Of a stretch of DNA of 6,508 bases, positions 1-6,508 are shown one piece after another. The notes beneath the pieces are model-generated. The model saw only the letters and a program-made list of their open reading frames with translations, had not been told where the DNA came from and ran no database searches. Source of the DNA: Pseudomonadota bacterium (GTDB lineage Bacteria > Myxococcota > Polyangia > Polyangiales > Polyangiaceae); assembly GCA_023419055.1 (NCBI GenBank), contig JAEZYO010001029.1, forward strand, positions 1 to 6,508. Direction: 5' to 3'. Every line of letters begins with the position of its first letter. Position 1 is the stretch's first letter. The translations under genes were made by a program, and so were the position numbers.

Positions 1-2194
1 CCGGGTCGAGCCCCTCGCCGGTGTCGTGCACCTCGAATACGGCGTGGTCGCCGTCGCGGCGGCACGAGACGTCGATCCGCCCCCCCTCGGGCGTGAACTT
101 CACGGCGTTCGACAGCAGGTTCCAGACCACTTGCTGCAGGCGTTGAGCGTCACCGAGAACCGGGGCGCCCCCCTCCAGCGCGATGTCGAGCCTCACGCCC
201 TTCGTCTCGGCGACCGGGCGAACGGTATCGATCGCGCTCGCGACCACACCCGCGAGGTCGACGAGCTGTCGCTCGAGCACGAGCTTGCCGGACATGATCC
301 TGCTCACGTCCAGAAGATCGTCGATGAGCTGAGCCTGGGCTCGCGCGTTGCGCTCCACGATCTCGAGCGCGTGGCGCGCCTTCTCGGGGGGGAGCGAGGT
401 GCCGTTCAAGAGATGGATCCAGCCGAGCATGGCCGTGAGCGGCGTGCGAAGTTCATGGCTCACCGTGGCCAGAAATTCGTCCTTCAGGCGATTGGCCTCT
501 TCCGCGAGAGAGCGCGCAGCCTTCTCCTTGCTGAGGAGCTCGGCGCGCTCGCGCTCCGCGGCCTTCTGCGCGCGGAGGTCGCGCGTGATGGTGGCGAGCG
601 CCGTGATGCGCCCGGACGGGTCGGGTAGCCCGAAAATGGCGTAAAGTACCGGGATTTCTTCGCCGGTCTGAAAATGGCGAAACAGCATTTCGCCCTGCCA
701 GTAGCCTTCACGGAGGGCCGCGGCGATCACGTCGTCGAGCACGGTGCCGCGCTGCTGCTCGACGAAGTAGTCGGCGACCTTCGTCTGCAGCGCAGCGGTG
801 CGGTCGGGCAGGCCCACCAAACGGAGCCCTGCTTCGTTCAAGAACAGCGGGTCCCCGTTCAGGCTCGCGATTCCGATGAAATCTCGGCTCTCGTCGAGCA
901 CGCGTGCGAGCCGGAGCAGCTCGATCTCCGCGCGCTTGCGCTCGGTGATGTCGATCATGCCTCCGACGAAGCGGCGGGCCCGGCCACCTGCGTCGAACGA
1001 GGCCTGGCCTTTCACCTCCACCCAGCGTTCGGGCTGCCCTGGCGCGACGGTGCGAAACTCGTCGGAGTATTTACCGCCCTGCTCACCGGCGAGCGCTCGA
1101 TTCAACGCTTCACGGACTCGCGGGAGATCGGCCGGGTGAACGCGACCGAGCAGCTCCTCGGTGGTCGGCGCCGTTTGGCCTTCGAAGCCGAACAACGAGA
1201 GGGCGCGATCATCTACGTGAAACTCGCCACCCGGCAGGTCGATCTCCCAGGTGCCGGCCGCCGACGCCGCGACGACGCTGCGGAAGCGCTCCTCGCTCTT
1301 TCGCAGGGCGTCTTCGGCCCGCTTCTGCTGGGTGATGTCGTACCCGTGAACGAGGACGCCGAGCGCCCGGCGGTCCGTATCGAAGACGGGTTGATAGACG
1401 AAATCCACGAAGACGGTGTCCGGCGTCGCGCCGGGAGAGTTCTGGAGCTCGACCCGCATGGCGCGACCGACGAAGGGCTCGCCGCTCTCGAGCACCTGCC
1501 GCAAGAGCGCCTCGTAGACCTGCTGCGAGAGCTCGGGCAGCGCCTCGCGGATGGGCTTGCCGAGGATCGCGCGATGCCCGACGAGCTGAAAGTAGGCGGC
1601 GTTGGCGAACTCGAACACGAGCTCGGGACCGCGCAGGAAGCAGACGAACCCGGGCGCCTGGGCGAAGATCTGCTTGAGCTCGCGCAGGCTCGCGTCGAGC
1701 GCGACGTTCTGCTCCTGCACCCGTTCGGCCCTGCCGAGGATGCCAGCCTCCACGAGCGCGGTGCGGGGGTCGAGGTGGTCCCGATTCTCGAGGAGCCCGG
1801 TGACGTCGACGGTGTGTTGCAGGACGAACTCCACCTCGCCCGCCTCGTCCAGCAGCGGAGTGTGGGTGGCGCTCCAGATCAAGTCCTCGTAGTGACGTTC
1901 CGGACCGCTGCCGACCGCGATGCGATACGGGATCAAGGGCAAGAAGTCGGGCTCCTTCGTCCGTATCACTCGCTCGAGTGAGTTCTTCAGACGCAGCAAG
2001 CTGTCGTTGTTGGGATCGTCGGGGTCGTGAGGGAAGACGTCGATCACCCGGCGCCCGAGCAAGTCCTCGAGCTTGCTCTGGGTCACGTTCAGGTACGCGG
2101 CGTTCGCTGCCACGTAGCGGAGCTCGCGATCCACCACCATGTAGGGGTTCGGGGTGGCCGCGAAGATCGCTCGAAAGTCCGGCGCCGTGCGCAT
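1..2194 (-). CDS. Multi-PAS sensor histidine kinase (C-terminus cut by window edge)
   Basis: A cytoplasmic sensor kinase that should autophosphorylate on histidine and pass the phosphate to a response regulator. About 731 residues are visible. Four PAS domains come first, at roughly residues 4-130, 175-290, 302-412 and 425-535; the third is a PAS_3-like domain with a clear PAC tail ending in DITERKRAE. A charged, probably coiled linker (about 537-575) leads to the HisKA H-box FLATVSHELRTPL with phospho-acceptor His580. The HATPase_c domain follows with its N-box NLLSNAVKF (from Asn692) and G1 box DTGEGL (Asp724), and the window ends just after it. The F and G2 boxes and any receiver domain lie outside, so a hybrid kinase cannot be excluded. 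There is no signal peptide or membrane segment, so the signal is probably intracellular. The ATG at 2194 is chosen because an in-frame TAG lies only five codons upstream. I see no strong Shine-Dalgarno sequence. The stimulus and cognate regulator are not visible. Confidence 0.95.
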   Translation of the reverse strand, partial: MRTAPDFRAIFAATPNPYMVVDRELRYVAANAAYLNVTQSKLEDLLGRRVIDVFPHDPDDPNNDSLLRLKNSLERVIRTKEPDFLPLIPYRIAVGSGPERHYEDLIWSATHTPLLDEAGEVEFVLQHTVDVTGLLENRDHLDPRTALVEAGILGRAERVQEQNVALDASLRELKQIFAQAPGFVCFLRGPELVFEFANAAYFQLVGHRAILGKPIREALPELSQQVYEALLRQVLESGEPFVGRAMRVELQNSPGATPDTVFVDFVYQPVFDTDRRALGVLVHGYDITQQKRAEDALRKSEERFRSVVAASAAGTWEIDLPGGEFHVDDRALSLFGFEGQTAPTTEELLGRVHPADLPRVREALNRALAGEQGGKYSDEFRTVAPGQPERWVEVKGQASFDAGGRARRFVGGMIDITERKRAEIELLRLARVLDESRDFIGIASLNGDPLFLNEAGLRLVGLPDRTAALQTKVADYFVEQQRGTVLDDVIAAALREGYWQGEMLFRHFQTGEEIPVLYAIFGLPDPSGRITALATITRDLRAQKAAERERAELLSKEKAARSLAEEANRLKDEFLATVSHELRTPLTAMLGWIHLLNGTSLPPEKARHALEIVERNARAQAQLIDDLLDVSRIMSGKLVLERQLVDLAGVVASAIDTVRPVAETKGVRLDIALEGGAPVLGDAQRLQQVVWNLLSNAVKFTPEGGRIDVSCRRDGDHAVFEVHDTGEGLDP

Positions 2195-2350
2195 GCGAGC
2201 CCAAATCTAAGGCTAGCGTGCAGGTTCGCCCAGCCGCGAGACGAACGCGTTCGCCCGAGCTTGGGGCACTTTTGCAGGCGCGGGGAAGGAAGCAACGCCC
2301 CGGAGTGACTCCGAGTCCGTGCTAGTGCCGAACGGGCGGCACGAGCGGAG
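2195..2350. other. Intergenic region between helicase and kinase genes
   Basis: This 156-bp gap separates two genes that both read leftward. It holds the hairpin at 2321-2346 and a second, smaller inverted repeat CGGAG-TGA-CTCCG at 2301-2313. The kinase promoter should lie here, but I cannot find a convincing -35/-10 pair. No small ORF with coding character is apparent. Confidence 0.5.
2321..2346 (-). terminator. Putative hairpin terminator after the helicase gene
   Basis: An inverted repeat begins four bases past the helicase stop codon. The inner arms GTGCCG (2325-2330) and CGGCAC (2337-2342) are perfect around a six-base loop. One A-G mismatch then separates them from three more pairs (GCT 2321-2323 with AGC 2344-2346). 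The position and GC-rich stem fit transcription termination of the leftward helicase unit. There is no T-rich tract after the stem, so it is not a canonical intrinsic terminator; it could instead be a 3'-end stabiliser or act with Rho. Confidence 0.45.
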
Positions 2351-3970
2351 TCAGCGGCGAGAGACCCGGTCGAACGTCTGCAGGCGCAGGGCCTCGGCGA
2401 GCGTGCGTGGCTTCTCTCGACAGCGAGTGAGCAGCGATTCTGGTACCTCTGCCTGACGCCAGGCCGCTTCTTCCCGCGCCGAGGCGGCGCAGCGCGGCCC
2501 GAAGCGCTGGAGCTCGTAGTCCACGGCTTCTACCGCCTCTTCGAGCCGCGAAAAGCGATCCATGACTCGCCCGTCGAGCGACACCTCCCAGACTTTTCCG
2601 CGGCCCCCGCGCTTGAGGACGAGCGCCTCGCTCTGCCGCTCGGGCCAGCGCTGGAAGTGCAAGCCGACGCCGTGACGCCCGAGCGAGAACCACGCGTTAC
2701 CCGAGATCGCGCGCACCTCCGCGTCCGTCGCGAGCGTGAGGGGGTCGAAGCTCTTCGCGCGATCCTGAATCTCGGACAGGGTGAGCGCGCCGGCCTCGAG
2801 CTCGAAACCTGGCCGATCGAAGACGATGTCGTCCCAAACGCGTTTCGCCTCGCTGACGTCGCCGCCTCGGAGGTCGAGATCCCGAGGCGCGCCGAAGAGG
2901 GAGGGCAGGGTGCAGAGGCTCAGGTTCGAGAGGTCGACGAAGTCGAGGATCAGGCAATCCTTCTTGCCCGGAAAGAGGCGCGTGCCGCGCCCGACGCACT
3001 GCGCGTAGAGGCCCGCCGAGCGCGTCGGTCTCGCCATGGCGACGCACGAGACGCCGGGATCGTCGAAGCCCTCGGTCAGGACGCCGACGTTGGTGAGCAC
3101 GTGCGTGACCCCGGTTCGAAACTCATCGAGCGCTCGCGCGCGCGCCTCGCTCGAAAGCGAGCCGTGAACCAGACCTGCAGGCACCCCGAGCGCGTTCAGC
3201 GAGCGGGCGAGGTTACGAGCGTGATTGATGGTGACGCAGAAGGCGATGGTCCGTCGGTCCCGAGCGAGCTCCTGAATCGAGCGGGCGACGAGCGCGTTCC
3301 TCTCCTCGATGTCGACGGCCTCCGCGAGCTCCTCTTCCGCGAAGTCCTGGCCGGTCGTGGAGAGGCCGCGCAAATCGGCCTCCGTGGTGATCCGGAACCC
3401 GCGCAGCGGTGAGAGAAAGCCGTCGTCGATCAGCTCGGGCAAGCTGCGCGAGTAGACGATGCGCTCGAAAATATCGTCGAGACCGCGCCCGTCGCCGCGC
3501 TCGGTCGTGGCCGTGAAGCCGAGCAAGGTCCCGGTGAAGCCGGGCTCGAAGACGCCGAGCTGCCTGAGCACGCGCTGGTTGTCCTCCGCGGCCGCGTGGT
3601 GGCACTCGTCGTAGATCACGAGCCCGACGTCGCGATCGCGCATGACGCGCGCGAGCCTCGCCTCGTAGAGGGAGCGGATCGAGCACACGAGCACGCGCGC
3701 GGCTTCGGACGCTCGCTCCGCGCCGCGTTCGACCGCGACCACCCGGTCGCCCCCGAGAGCGCGCTCGAGCTTGTCCCTGGCCTGGTCGATCAGCTCCTCT
3801 CGATGGGCGAGCACCAGCACCTGCCGTCGCGCCATGCGGGCGAGCTCGGAGAAGATGACCGTCTTCCCGGCCCCGGTGGGCAGGCTCACGAGCATGCGCC
3901 GAGTTCCGGAGCGGCGCGCCGCGAGCACTGCCTCGACGGCTTCGCGTTGATATGGGCGCAGCGCGACCAC
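2351..3970 (-). CDS. DECH-box superfamily 2 helicase, RadD/XPB-like
   Basis: A 539-residue ATP-dependent nucleic-acid helicase or translocase with a complete SF2 core. The Q-like motif LRPYQREAV is at residues 4-12, Walker A PTGAGKT at 31-37, motif Ia LVLAHREEL at 52-60, Walker B DECHH at 121-125, motif III GFTATT at 151-156, motif V LTEGFDDP at 298-305 and motif VI QCVGRGTRL at 324-332, followed by PGKKDCLILDFVD. These resemble RadD (YejH), an E. coli DNA-repair protein, and XPB-type enzymes. The roughly 190 residues after the core lack the cysteine cluster of the RadD C-terminal zinc finger, so orthology to radD is not claimed. The GTG at 3970 is the start because an in-frame TAG lies four codons upstream; there is no obvious Shine-Dalgarno sequence. 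It sits 38 bp after the upstream unknown gene, probably in the same transcript. A role in DNA repair or genome maintenance is likely; phage defence or RNA work is possible. Confidence 0.93.
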   Translation of the reverse strand: MVALRPYQREAVEAVLAARRSGTRRMLVSLPTGAGKTVIFSELARMARRQVLVLAHREELIDQARDKLERALGGDRVVAVERGAERASEAARVLVCSIRSLYEARLARVMRDRDVGLVIYDECHHAAAEDNQRVLRQLGVFEPGFTGTLLGFTATTERGDGRGLDDIFERIVYSRSLPELIDDGFLSPLRGFRITTEADLRGLSTTGQDFAEEELAEAVDIEERNALVARSIQELARDRRTIAFCVTINHARNLARSLNALGVPAGLVHGSLSSEARARALDEFRTGVTHVLTNVGVLTEGFDDPGVSCVAMARPTRSAGLYAQCVGRGTRLFPGKKDCLILDFVDLSNLSLCTLPSLFGAPRDLDLRGGDVSEAKRVWDDIVFDRPGFELEAGALTLSEIQDRAKSFDPLTLATDAEVRAISGNAWFSLGRHGVGLHFQRWPERQSEALVLKRGGRGKVWEVSLDGRVMDRFSRLEEAVEAVDYELQRFGPRCAASAREEAAWRQAEVPESLLTRCREKPRTLAEALRLQTFDRVSRR

Positions 3971-4008
3971 CGCGGGACGCTACTCGAGGTGGAAACGTTG
4001 TCAAACCT

Positions 4009-4533
4009 CTAGGTGCTCGAGTCCTGCAGCCGGCTGCGGGCGATCTCGACCAGCTCTTCCTCGAGGTTCACGTAGGCGACGCACGTAAACTCCTCGATCT
4101 CGATCTCGTGGTAGCTGTGCTCCCGTTCGACGAGCGACGCTACCCGGTACCATCGCCCCGTGCTCCGGGATGGGTCGGGCTCGAGCTCCAGAACCTGTCC
4201 AGCCTCCAAGGCCTTGACGAGCTCGGTCGCGCACACGCCGTCGCGGCTCGCGTGCTCCATCTCGTGCACCTGCTTGCCGGCGTTCGTGATGTGCGTGTCG
4301 ACGTAGCGCTCGATCGCGAGGAGCGGCTTTCCGTTGAGGGTGAATCGAACCAGGTACTGCTCCCCGAAGTAGGAGGCGAGGTACGACTCTTCGTCGAAGC
4401 GGTATCCGCTCCACACGAGCTCCACCCGAAGGGTGGTGCCTTGAACGGGGAGCGAGGCCCGACCGCGGCTACCGGTCTCCTTCCAGTACCGGGCTAGGTT
4501 CGCCCCCCCCGGGTAACCCGCCTCCTCGCTCAT
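4009..4533 (-). CDS. Uncharacterised 174-residue protein upstream of helicase
   Basis: I do not recognise a family. The protein is soluble, acidic and rich in Glu and Tyr, with no signal peptide or membrane segment. The middle (about 35-85) looks like beta strands, with stretches such as TLRVELVWSGYRF and EQYLVRFTLNGKPLLAIERY. A more helical part follows (about 86-112), then an apparent strand pair (128-157) and a short C-terminal helix. The string HEMEH at 90-94 formally matches the HExxH zinc-protease signature, but its setting is not typical. Cysteines occur only at 101 and 151. The ATG at 4533 is the only plausible start, since an in-frame TAG lies eight codons upstream. A run of eight G bases falls at codons 8-11. 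The stop is 38 bp before the helicase start, which suggests an operon and perhaps a shared process. That it is a real gene is supported by consistent codon use and position; its function is unknown. Confidence 0.8.
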   Translation of the reverse strand: MSEEAGYPGGANLARYWKETGSRGRASLPVQGTTLRVELVWSGYRFDEESYLASYFGEQYLVRFTLNGKPLLAIERYVDTHITNAGKQVHEMEHASRDGVCATELVKALEAGQVLELEPDPSRSTGRWYRVASLVEREHSYHEIEIEEFTCVAYVNLEEELVEIARSRLQDSST

Positions 4534-4713
4534 GAAAACGAGAGTAATGCCGCTCTACGGGTGAGACAACGGAAGTCCCCGAGTTTCGGGGTGATAGCTC
4601 ACCACGAGGGTGTGGACTCCCTGTGATCGAATCGCCAGAGGCCGCTTTCGGAGGCAGCAGCCGGGAGACGATTTGCCATCGTACGTCGCGTCTTTCAGAT
4701 TTGGCGGGCAACG
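4534..4713. promoter_or_regulatory. Divergent promoter region with nested inverted repeats
   Basis: These 180 bp separate the leftward unknown-helicase unit from the rightward phosphoesterase-reductase unit, so both promoters should lie here. The sequence contains a perfect 6-bp inverted repeat CCCCGA-GTT-TCGGGG (4577-4591), enclosed by another, GGTGAG (4560-4565) and CTCACC (4598-4603). A weak sigma-70-like pair on the minus strand is TTGTCT (4569-4564) and TACTCT (4546-4541) with 17 bp between them; it would start transcription almost at the ATG and remains doubtful. No convincing plus-strand promoter was found. In-frame stops on both sides rule out longer versions of either flanking gene. 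Confidence 0.5.
4560..4603. repeat. Nested inverted repeat in the divergent intergenic region
   Basis: The outer arms GGTGAG (4560-4565) and CTCACC (4598-4603) and the inner arms CCCCGA (4577-4582) and TCGGGG (4586-4591) are each perfectly complementary. The inner loop is GTT; the spacers between the arms are 11 and 6 bases. Such a structure could be a regulator binding site or, if transcribed leftward, a leader hairpin. No trailing T tract supports a terminator. Confidence 0.5.
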
Positions 4714-5913
4714 ATGAACGGCTTCGTCTTGGCTACGCTGGGGATCTGGTCGGCTTCAGTGCTCTTCACGCTCCTCAAGCGCCGTGGTCGCTTCGTGATC
4801 GCGATCGCCGTCATCGGCGGCATCCAGGGGTTGCTCTCGATTGCGGTCGTGCCGCGCCTCGGTTGGCCCGTGCCGCTCACGGTCGCTCTCCAGCTCGCGG
4901 CCTACGTTCCGCTCCTGCGCCTCCGCACCCGCGGGCTACGGCCACCGCTCTATCACGCGCTCGTGAGCTTGCCCGGTGCCTGGTGGGTGGCCGGCACGCT
5001 GCTCAGCTTGCCCTGGGCGATCTCGATCGCCATCGGTCATCCGCTGCCGTTCGGTTGGCTCCCGTTCGTGATCGCCGCGGTCGGCTTCGCGGACTCCCTG
5101 ATCCGCGAGGAGGAGATCGTGGACGTGGTGCTCGACGGTTCGCCTGCCGCGGCTGCGCCCGAGCGTCACCTGTCGACGAGTGAAGCGCGCGTCGAGCGAC
5201 CTCTCAAAGTCGTGCAGATCACCGATCCCCACCTCGGGCCGTTCATGTCGGAGGCGCGCCTGCGCCGGATCTGTGAGCGCGCCGTCGCGCGTGAACCGGA
5301 CCTCATCGTCCTCACTGGGGACCTTCTCACGATCGAGTCGAACGCGGACAAGGGCGCGCTCACGCGCGCGCTTCAGCCGCTCGCGCGAGCGAGCGGGCGC
5401 TGCTTCGCGTGCCTCGGCAACCACGACTACGAGGCGCTCGACGTGGTGCGTTCGGCCCTGGCGGCGGCGGGCGTGAAGCTCCTGGTCGACGAGGCGGCGT
5501 GCGTCGAGACACCGGCGGGCCCGGTGCAAGTGTTGGGAGTGGACTTCCGCTGGCAAGACAGGAGCGCCCACCTCGCCGAGGTCTGCGCGCTGAACCCGAG
5601 GAAGCCCGGGTTCTTGCGCCTCGTGCTGCTGCACGACCCCGGAGCCTTCCACCACCTCCCCGAAGGCGAGGGAGATCTCGTGCTCTCCGGGCACACGCAC
5701 GGCGGCCAGGTCGGGCTCCTGCGGCTCGGCTTGCCGCACACCATCCTCTCCGCGATGACGTCCATTCCGGACCACGGGCTCTGGGCCCGAGGGCGCGACC
5801 GCCTGTACGTCCACCGCGGCACCGGACACTACGGATTTCCGCTTCGCGTCGGTGTCCCCGCGGAACACAGCCTGCTCCAGATCCACCTCGCGCGAGAGGG
5901 CGCCGCGGGCTGA
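4714..5913 (+). CDS. Membrane-anchored metallophosphoesterase (YkuE/YaeI-like)
   Basis: A 399-residue protein with a hydrophobic N-terminal third and a calcineurin-type phosphoesterase domain. Likely membrane segments are near residues 2-20, 27-46, 54-70, 83-106 and 111-128. A linker (about 130-162) leads to the catalytic domain, which shows all the family metal-binding motifs: DPH (Asp171, His173), GD (202-203), GNHD (235-238), HD (307-308) and GHTHGG (326-331). These bind a di-metal centre that hydrolyses phosphomonoesters or phosphodiesters. Relatives with this layout are annotated YkuE or YaeI, and some act on UDP-diacylglucosamine in lipid A synthesis; the substrate here cannot be read from sequence. 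The ATG at 4714 is the only reasonable start because the frame upstream reaches a TGA near 4623 without another likely start codon; the ribosome binding site is weak. The reductase gene begins 17 bp after its stop, so the two are probably cotranscribed. Confidence 0.93.
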   Translation: MNGFVLATLGIWSASVLFTLLKRRGRFVIAIAVIGGIQGLLSIAVVPRLGWPVPLTVALQLAAYVPLLRLRTRGLRPPLYHALVSLPGAWWVAGTLLSLPWAISIAIGHPLPFGWLPFVIAAVGFADSLIREEEIVDVVLDGSPAAAAPERHLSTSEARVERPLKVVQITDPHLGPFMSEARLRRICERAVAREPDLIVLTGDLLTIESNADKGALTRALQPLARASGRCFACLGNHDYEALDVVRSALAAAGVKLLVDEAACVETPAGPVQVLGVDFRWQDRSAHLAEVCALNPRKPGFLRLVLLHDPGAFHHLPEGEGDLVLSGHTHGGQVGLLRLGLPHTILSAMTSIPDHGLWARGRDRLYVHRGTGHYGFPLRVGVPAEHSLLQIHLAREGAAG

Positions 5914-5917
5914 GGTC

Positions 5918-5924
5918 AGGGAGG
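5918..5924 (+). promoter_or_regulatory. Strong Shine-Dalgarno site of the reductase gene
   Basis: AGGGAGG lies six bases before the ATG at 5931 and closely matches the anti-Shine-Dalgarno sequence. It is the clearest ribosome binding site in the window and fixes the start of the downstream reductase. It falls in the 17-bp gap after the phosphoesterase stop, as expected for a gene translated from a shared message. Confidence 0.75.
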
Positions 5925-5930
5925 CTCCCC

Positions 5931-6508
5931 ATGCTGACGCGGCCCGTTCCGAAAACCGGCGAAGAGCTACCGGTAGTCGGCCTCGGCACCTGGCAGACCT
6001 TCGACGTCGGCTCGAGTGAGCGCGAGCGCGCTCCGCTTCGAAAGGTGGTCGAGACCTGGCTCGCCCAGGGCGGGCGAGTGATCGACTCGTCTCCCATGTA
6101 CGGCCGCGCGGAAGCGGTGGCCGGCGAGCTCCTCGCCGTCATGCCGGAGCCGGCCTTCGTTGCCACCAAGGTCTGGACCACGGGGAGGCAAGCGGGCATC
6201 GAGCAGATGGAGCAGTCGTTTCGCCGCTTGCGAGTCGAGCGAATGGACCTGCTCCAGGTGCACAATCTGGTGGACGTGCGGACGCACCTGCCCACCCTTC
6301 GGGCTTGGAAGGAGGCGGGTAAGGTTCGCTACGTCGGGGTCACTCACTACGCGCGGAGCGCCTTCGACGAGCTCGAGCGGTGGATACGAAGTGGAGAGAT
6401 CGACTTCGTGCAGCTCCCGTACAACCTCGCGGATCGCGCCGCAGAGGCGCGCCTGTTGCCCGCGGCGCGTGACACCGGCACCGCCGTGCTCGTGATGCGC
6501 CCCTTCGG
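5931..6508 (+). CDS. Aldo/keto reductase (C-terminus cut by window edge)
   Basis: An NAD(P)H-dependent oxidoreductase of the aldo/keto reductase superfamily, which has a TIM-barrel fold and reduces aldehydes or ketones. The visible 192 residues carry the N-terminal VVGLGTWQTF strand and the full catalytic tetrad: Asp52 and Tyr57 in IDSSPMYGRAE, Lys80 in VATKVW and His111 in LLQVHN. Further family landmarks are the EAGKVRYVGVTHY segment (128-140) and FVQLPYNL (159-166). Complete members are usually about 270-330 residues, so roughly the last third, including the cofactor-phosphate-binding loop, is missing; NADPH versus NADH preference cannot be judged. No signal peptide is seen, so it is probably cytoplasmic. 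The ATG follows a strong Shine-Dalgarno sequence. It lies 17 bp behind the phosphoesterase gene and is probably cotranscribed. The substrate is unknown. Confidence 0.93.
   Translation, partial: MLTRPVPKTGEELPVVGLGTWQTFDVGSSERERAPLRKVVETWLAQGGRVIDSSPMYGRAEAVAGELLAVMPEPAFVATKVWTTGRQAGIEQMEQSFRRLRVERMDLLQVHNLVDVRTHLPTLRAWKEAGKVRYVGVTHYARSAFDELERWIRSGEIDFVQLPYNLADRAAEARLLPAARDTGTAVLVMRPF

Noticed and set aside
80..86. A C7 run (G7 on the coding strand) in the kinase as a phase-variation tract
   Set aside because: It lies deep in the conserved ATPase domain at ordinary Gly codons and similar short runs occur elsewhere in the gene, so it looks like base-composition noise.
674..1981. A 435-codon open frame on the plus strand opposite the kinase gene
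   Set aside because: It is antisense to a frame with clear PAS and kinase motifs, its translation is rich in Arg, Glu and Asp without recognisable domains, and long antisense frames are expected in very GC-rich DNA.
1209..2204. A 331-codon minus-strand frame overlapping the kinase start
   Set aside because: It overlaps the true kinase frame on the same strand; its translation is an Arg/Gly-rich shadow with no domain, while the frame starting at 2194 encodes PAS domains.
3999..4004. A perfect TTGACA on the minus strand between the unknown gene and the helicase, suggesting an internal promoter
   Set aside because: The six bases 17 bp downstream (AGCGTC) do not resemble a -10 element, and the 38-bp gap would leave no leader.
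4623..5183. A 186-codon plus-strand frame starting upstream of the phosphoesterase
   Set aside because: It is out of frame with the phosphoesterase, overlaps its membrane-segment coding region, and has no recognisable domain.
4936..5886. A 316-codon minus-strand frame opposite the phosphoesterase
   Set aside because: It lies antisense to a complete metallophosphoesterase with all metal-binding motifs and shows no domain of its own.
5360..6295. A 311-codon minus-strand frame spanning the phosphoesterase-reductase junction
   Set aside because: It crosses two well-supported plus-strand genes and their Shine-Dalgarno site; its composition is typical of an antisense artefact.

Overview
The window is very GC-rich and densely coding, and its third-codon positions are mostly G or C. 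That, together with a multi-PAS soluble histidine kinase and a compact SF2 helicase, suggests a large-genome soil bacterium. A myxobacterium (Myxococcota, possibly Polyangiales-like) is my best guess, but this is inferred from style alone because no marker gene is present.

The layout is two divergent transcription units around a 180-bp intergenic region (4534-4713), plus a separate kinase gene at the left. On the minus strand, reading right to left, come a 174-residue protein I do not recognise (4533-4009), a 539-residue DECH-box superfamily 2 helicase related to the RadD/XPB group (3970-2351), a 156-bp gap holding a good hairpin just past the helicase stop, and a sensor histidine kinase with four PAS domains (start at 2194). 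The kinase runs off the left edge in the middle of its ATPase domain. On the plus strand are a membrane-anchored metallophosphoesterase of the YkuE/YaeI type (4714-5913) and, 17 bp later behind a strong ribosome binding site, an aldo/keto reductase (5931 onward) that is cut by the right edge.

The unknown protein and the helicase are 38 bp apart and probably cotranscribed, so the unknown protein is the best candidate here for an uncharacterised partner of a DNA or RNA remodelling enzyme. The phosphoesterase and reductase also look cotranscribed, but no shared pathway is evident. The kinase probably has its own promoter. I saw no tRNA, rRNA, CRISPR array, insertion sequence or phage gene. Overall this looks like ordinary chromosomal sequence. 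The points worth a second look are the orphan protein (with a G8 tract at its 5' end and an HExxH string), the helicase without a RadD-type zinc finger, and nested inverted repeats in the divergent promoter region.
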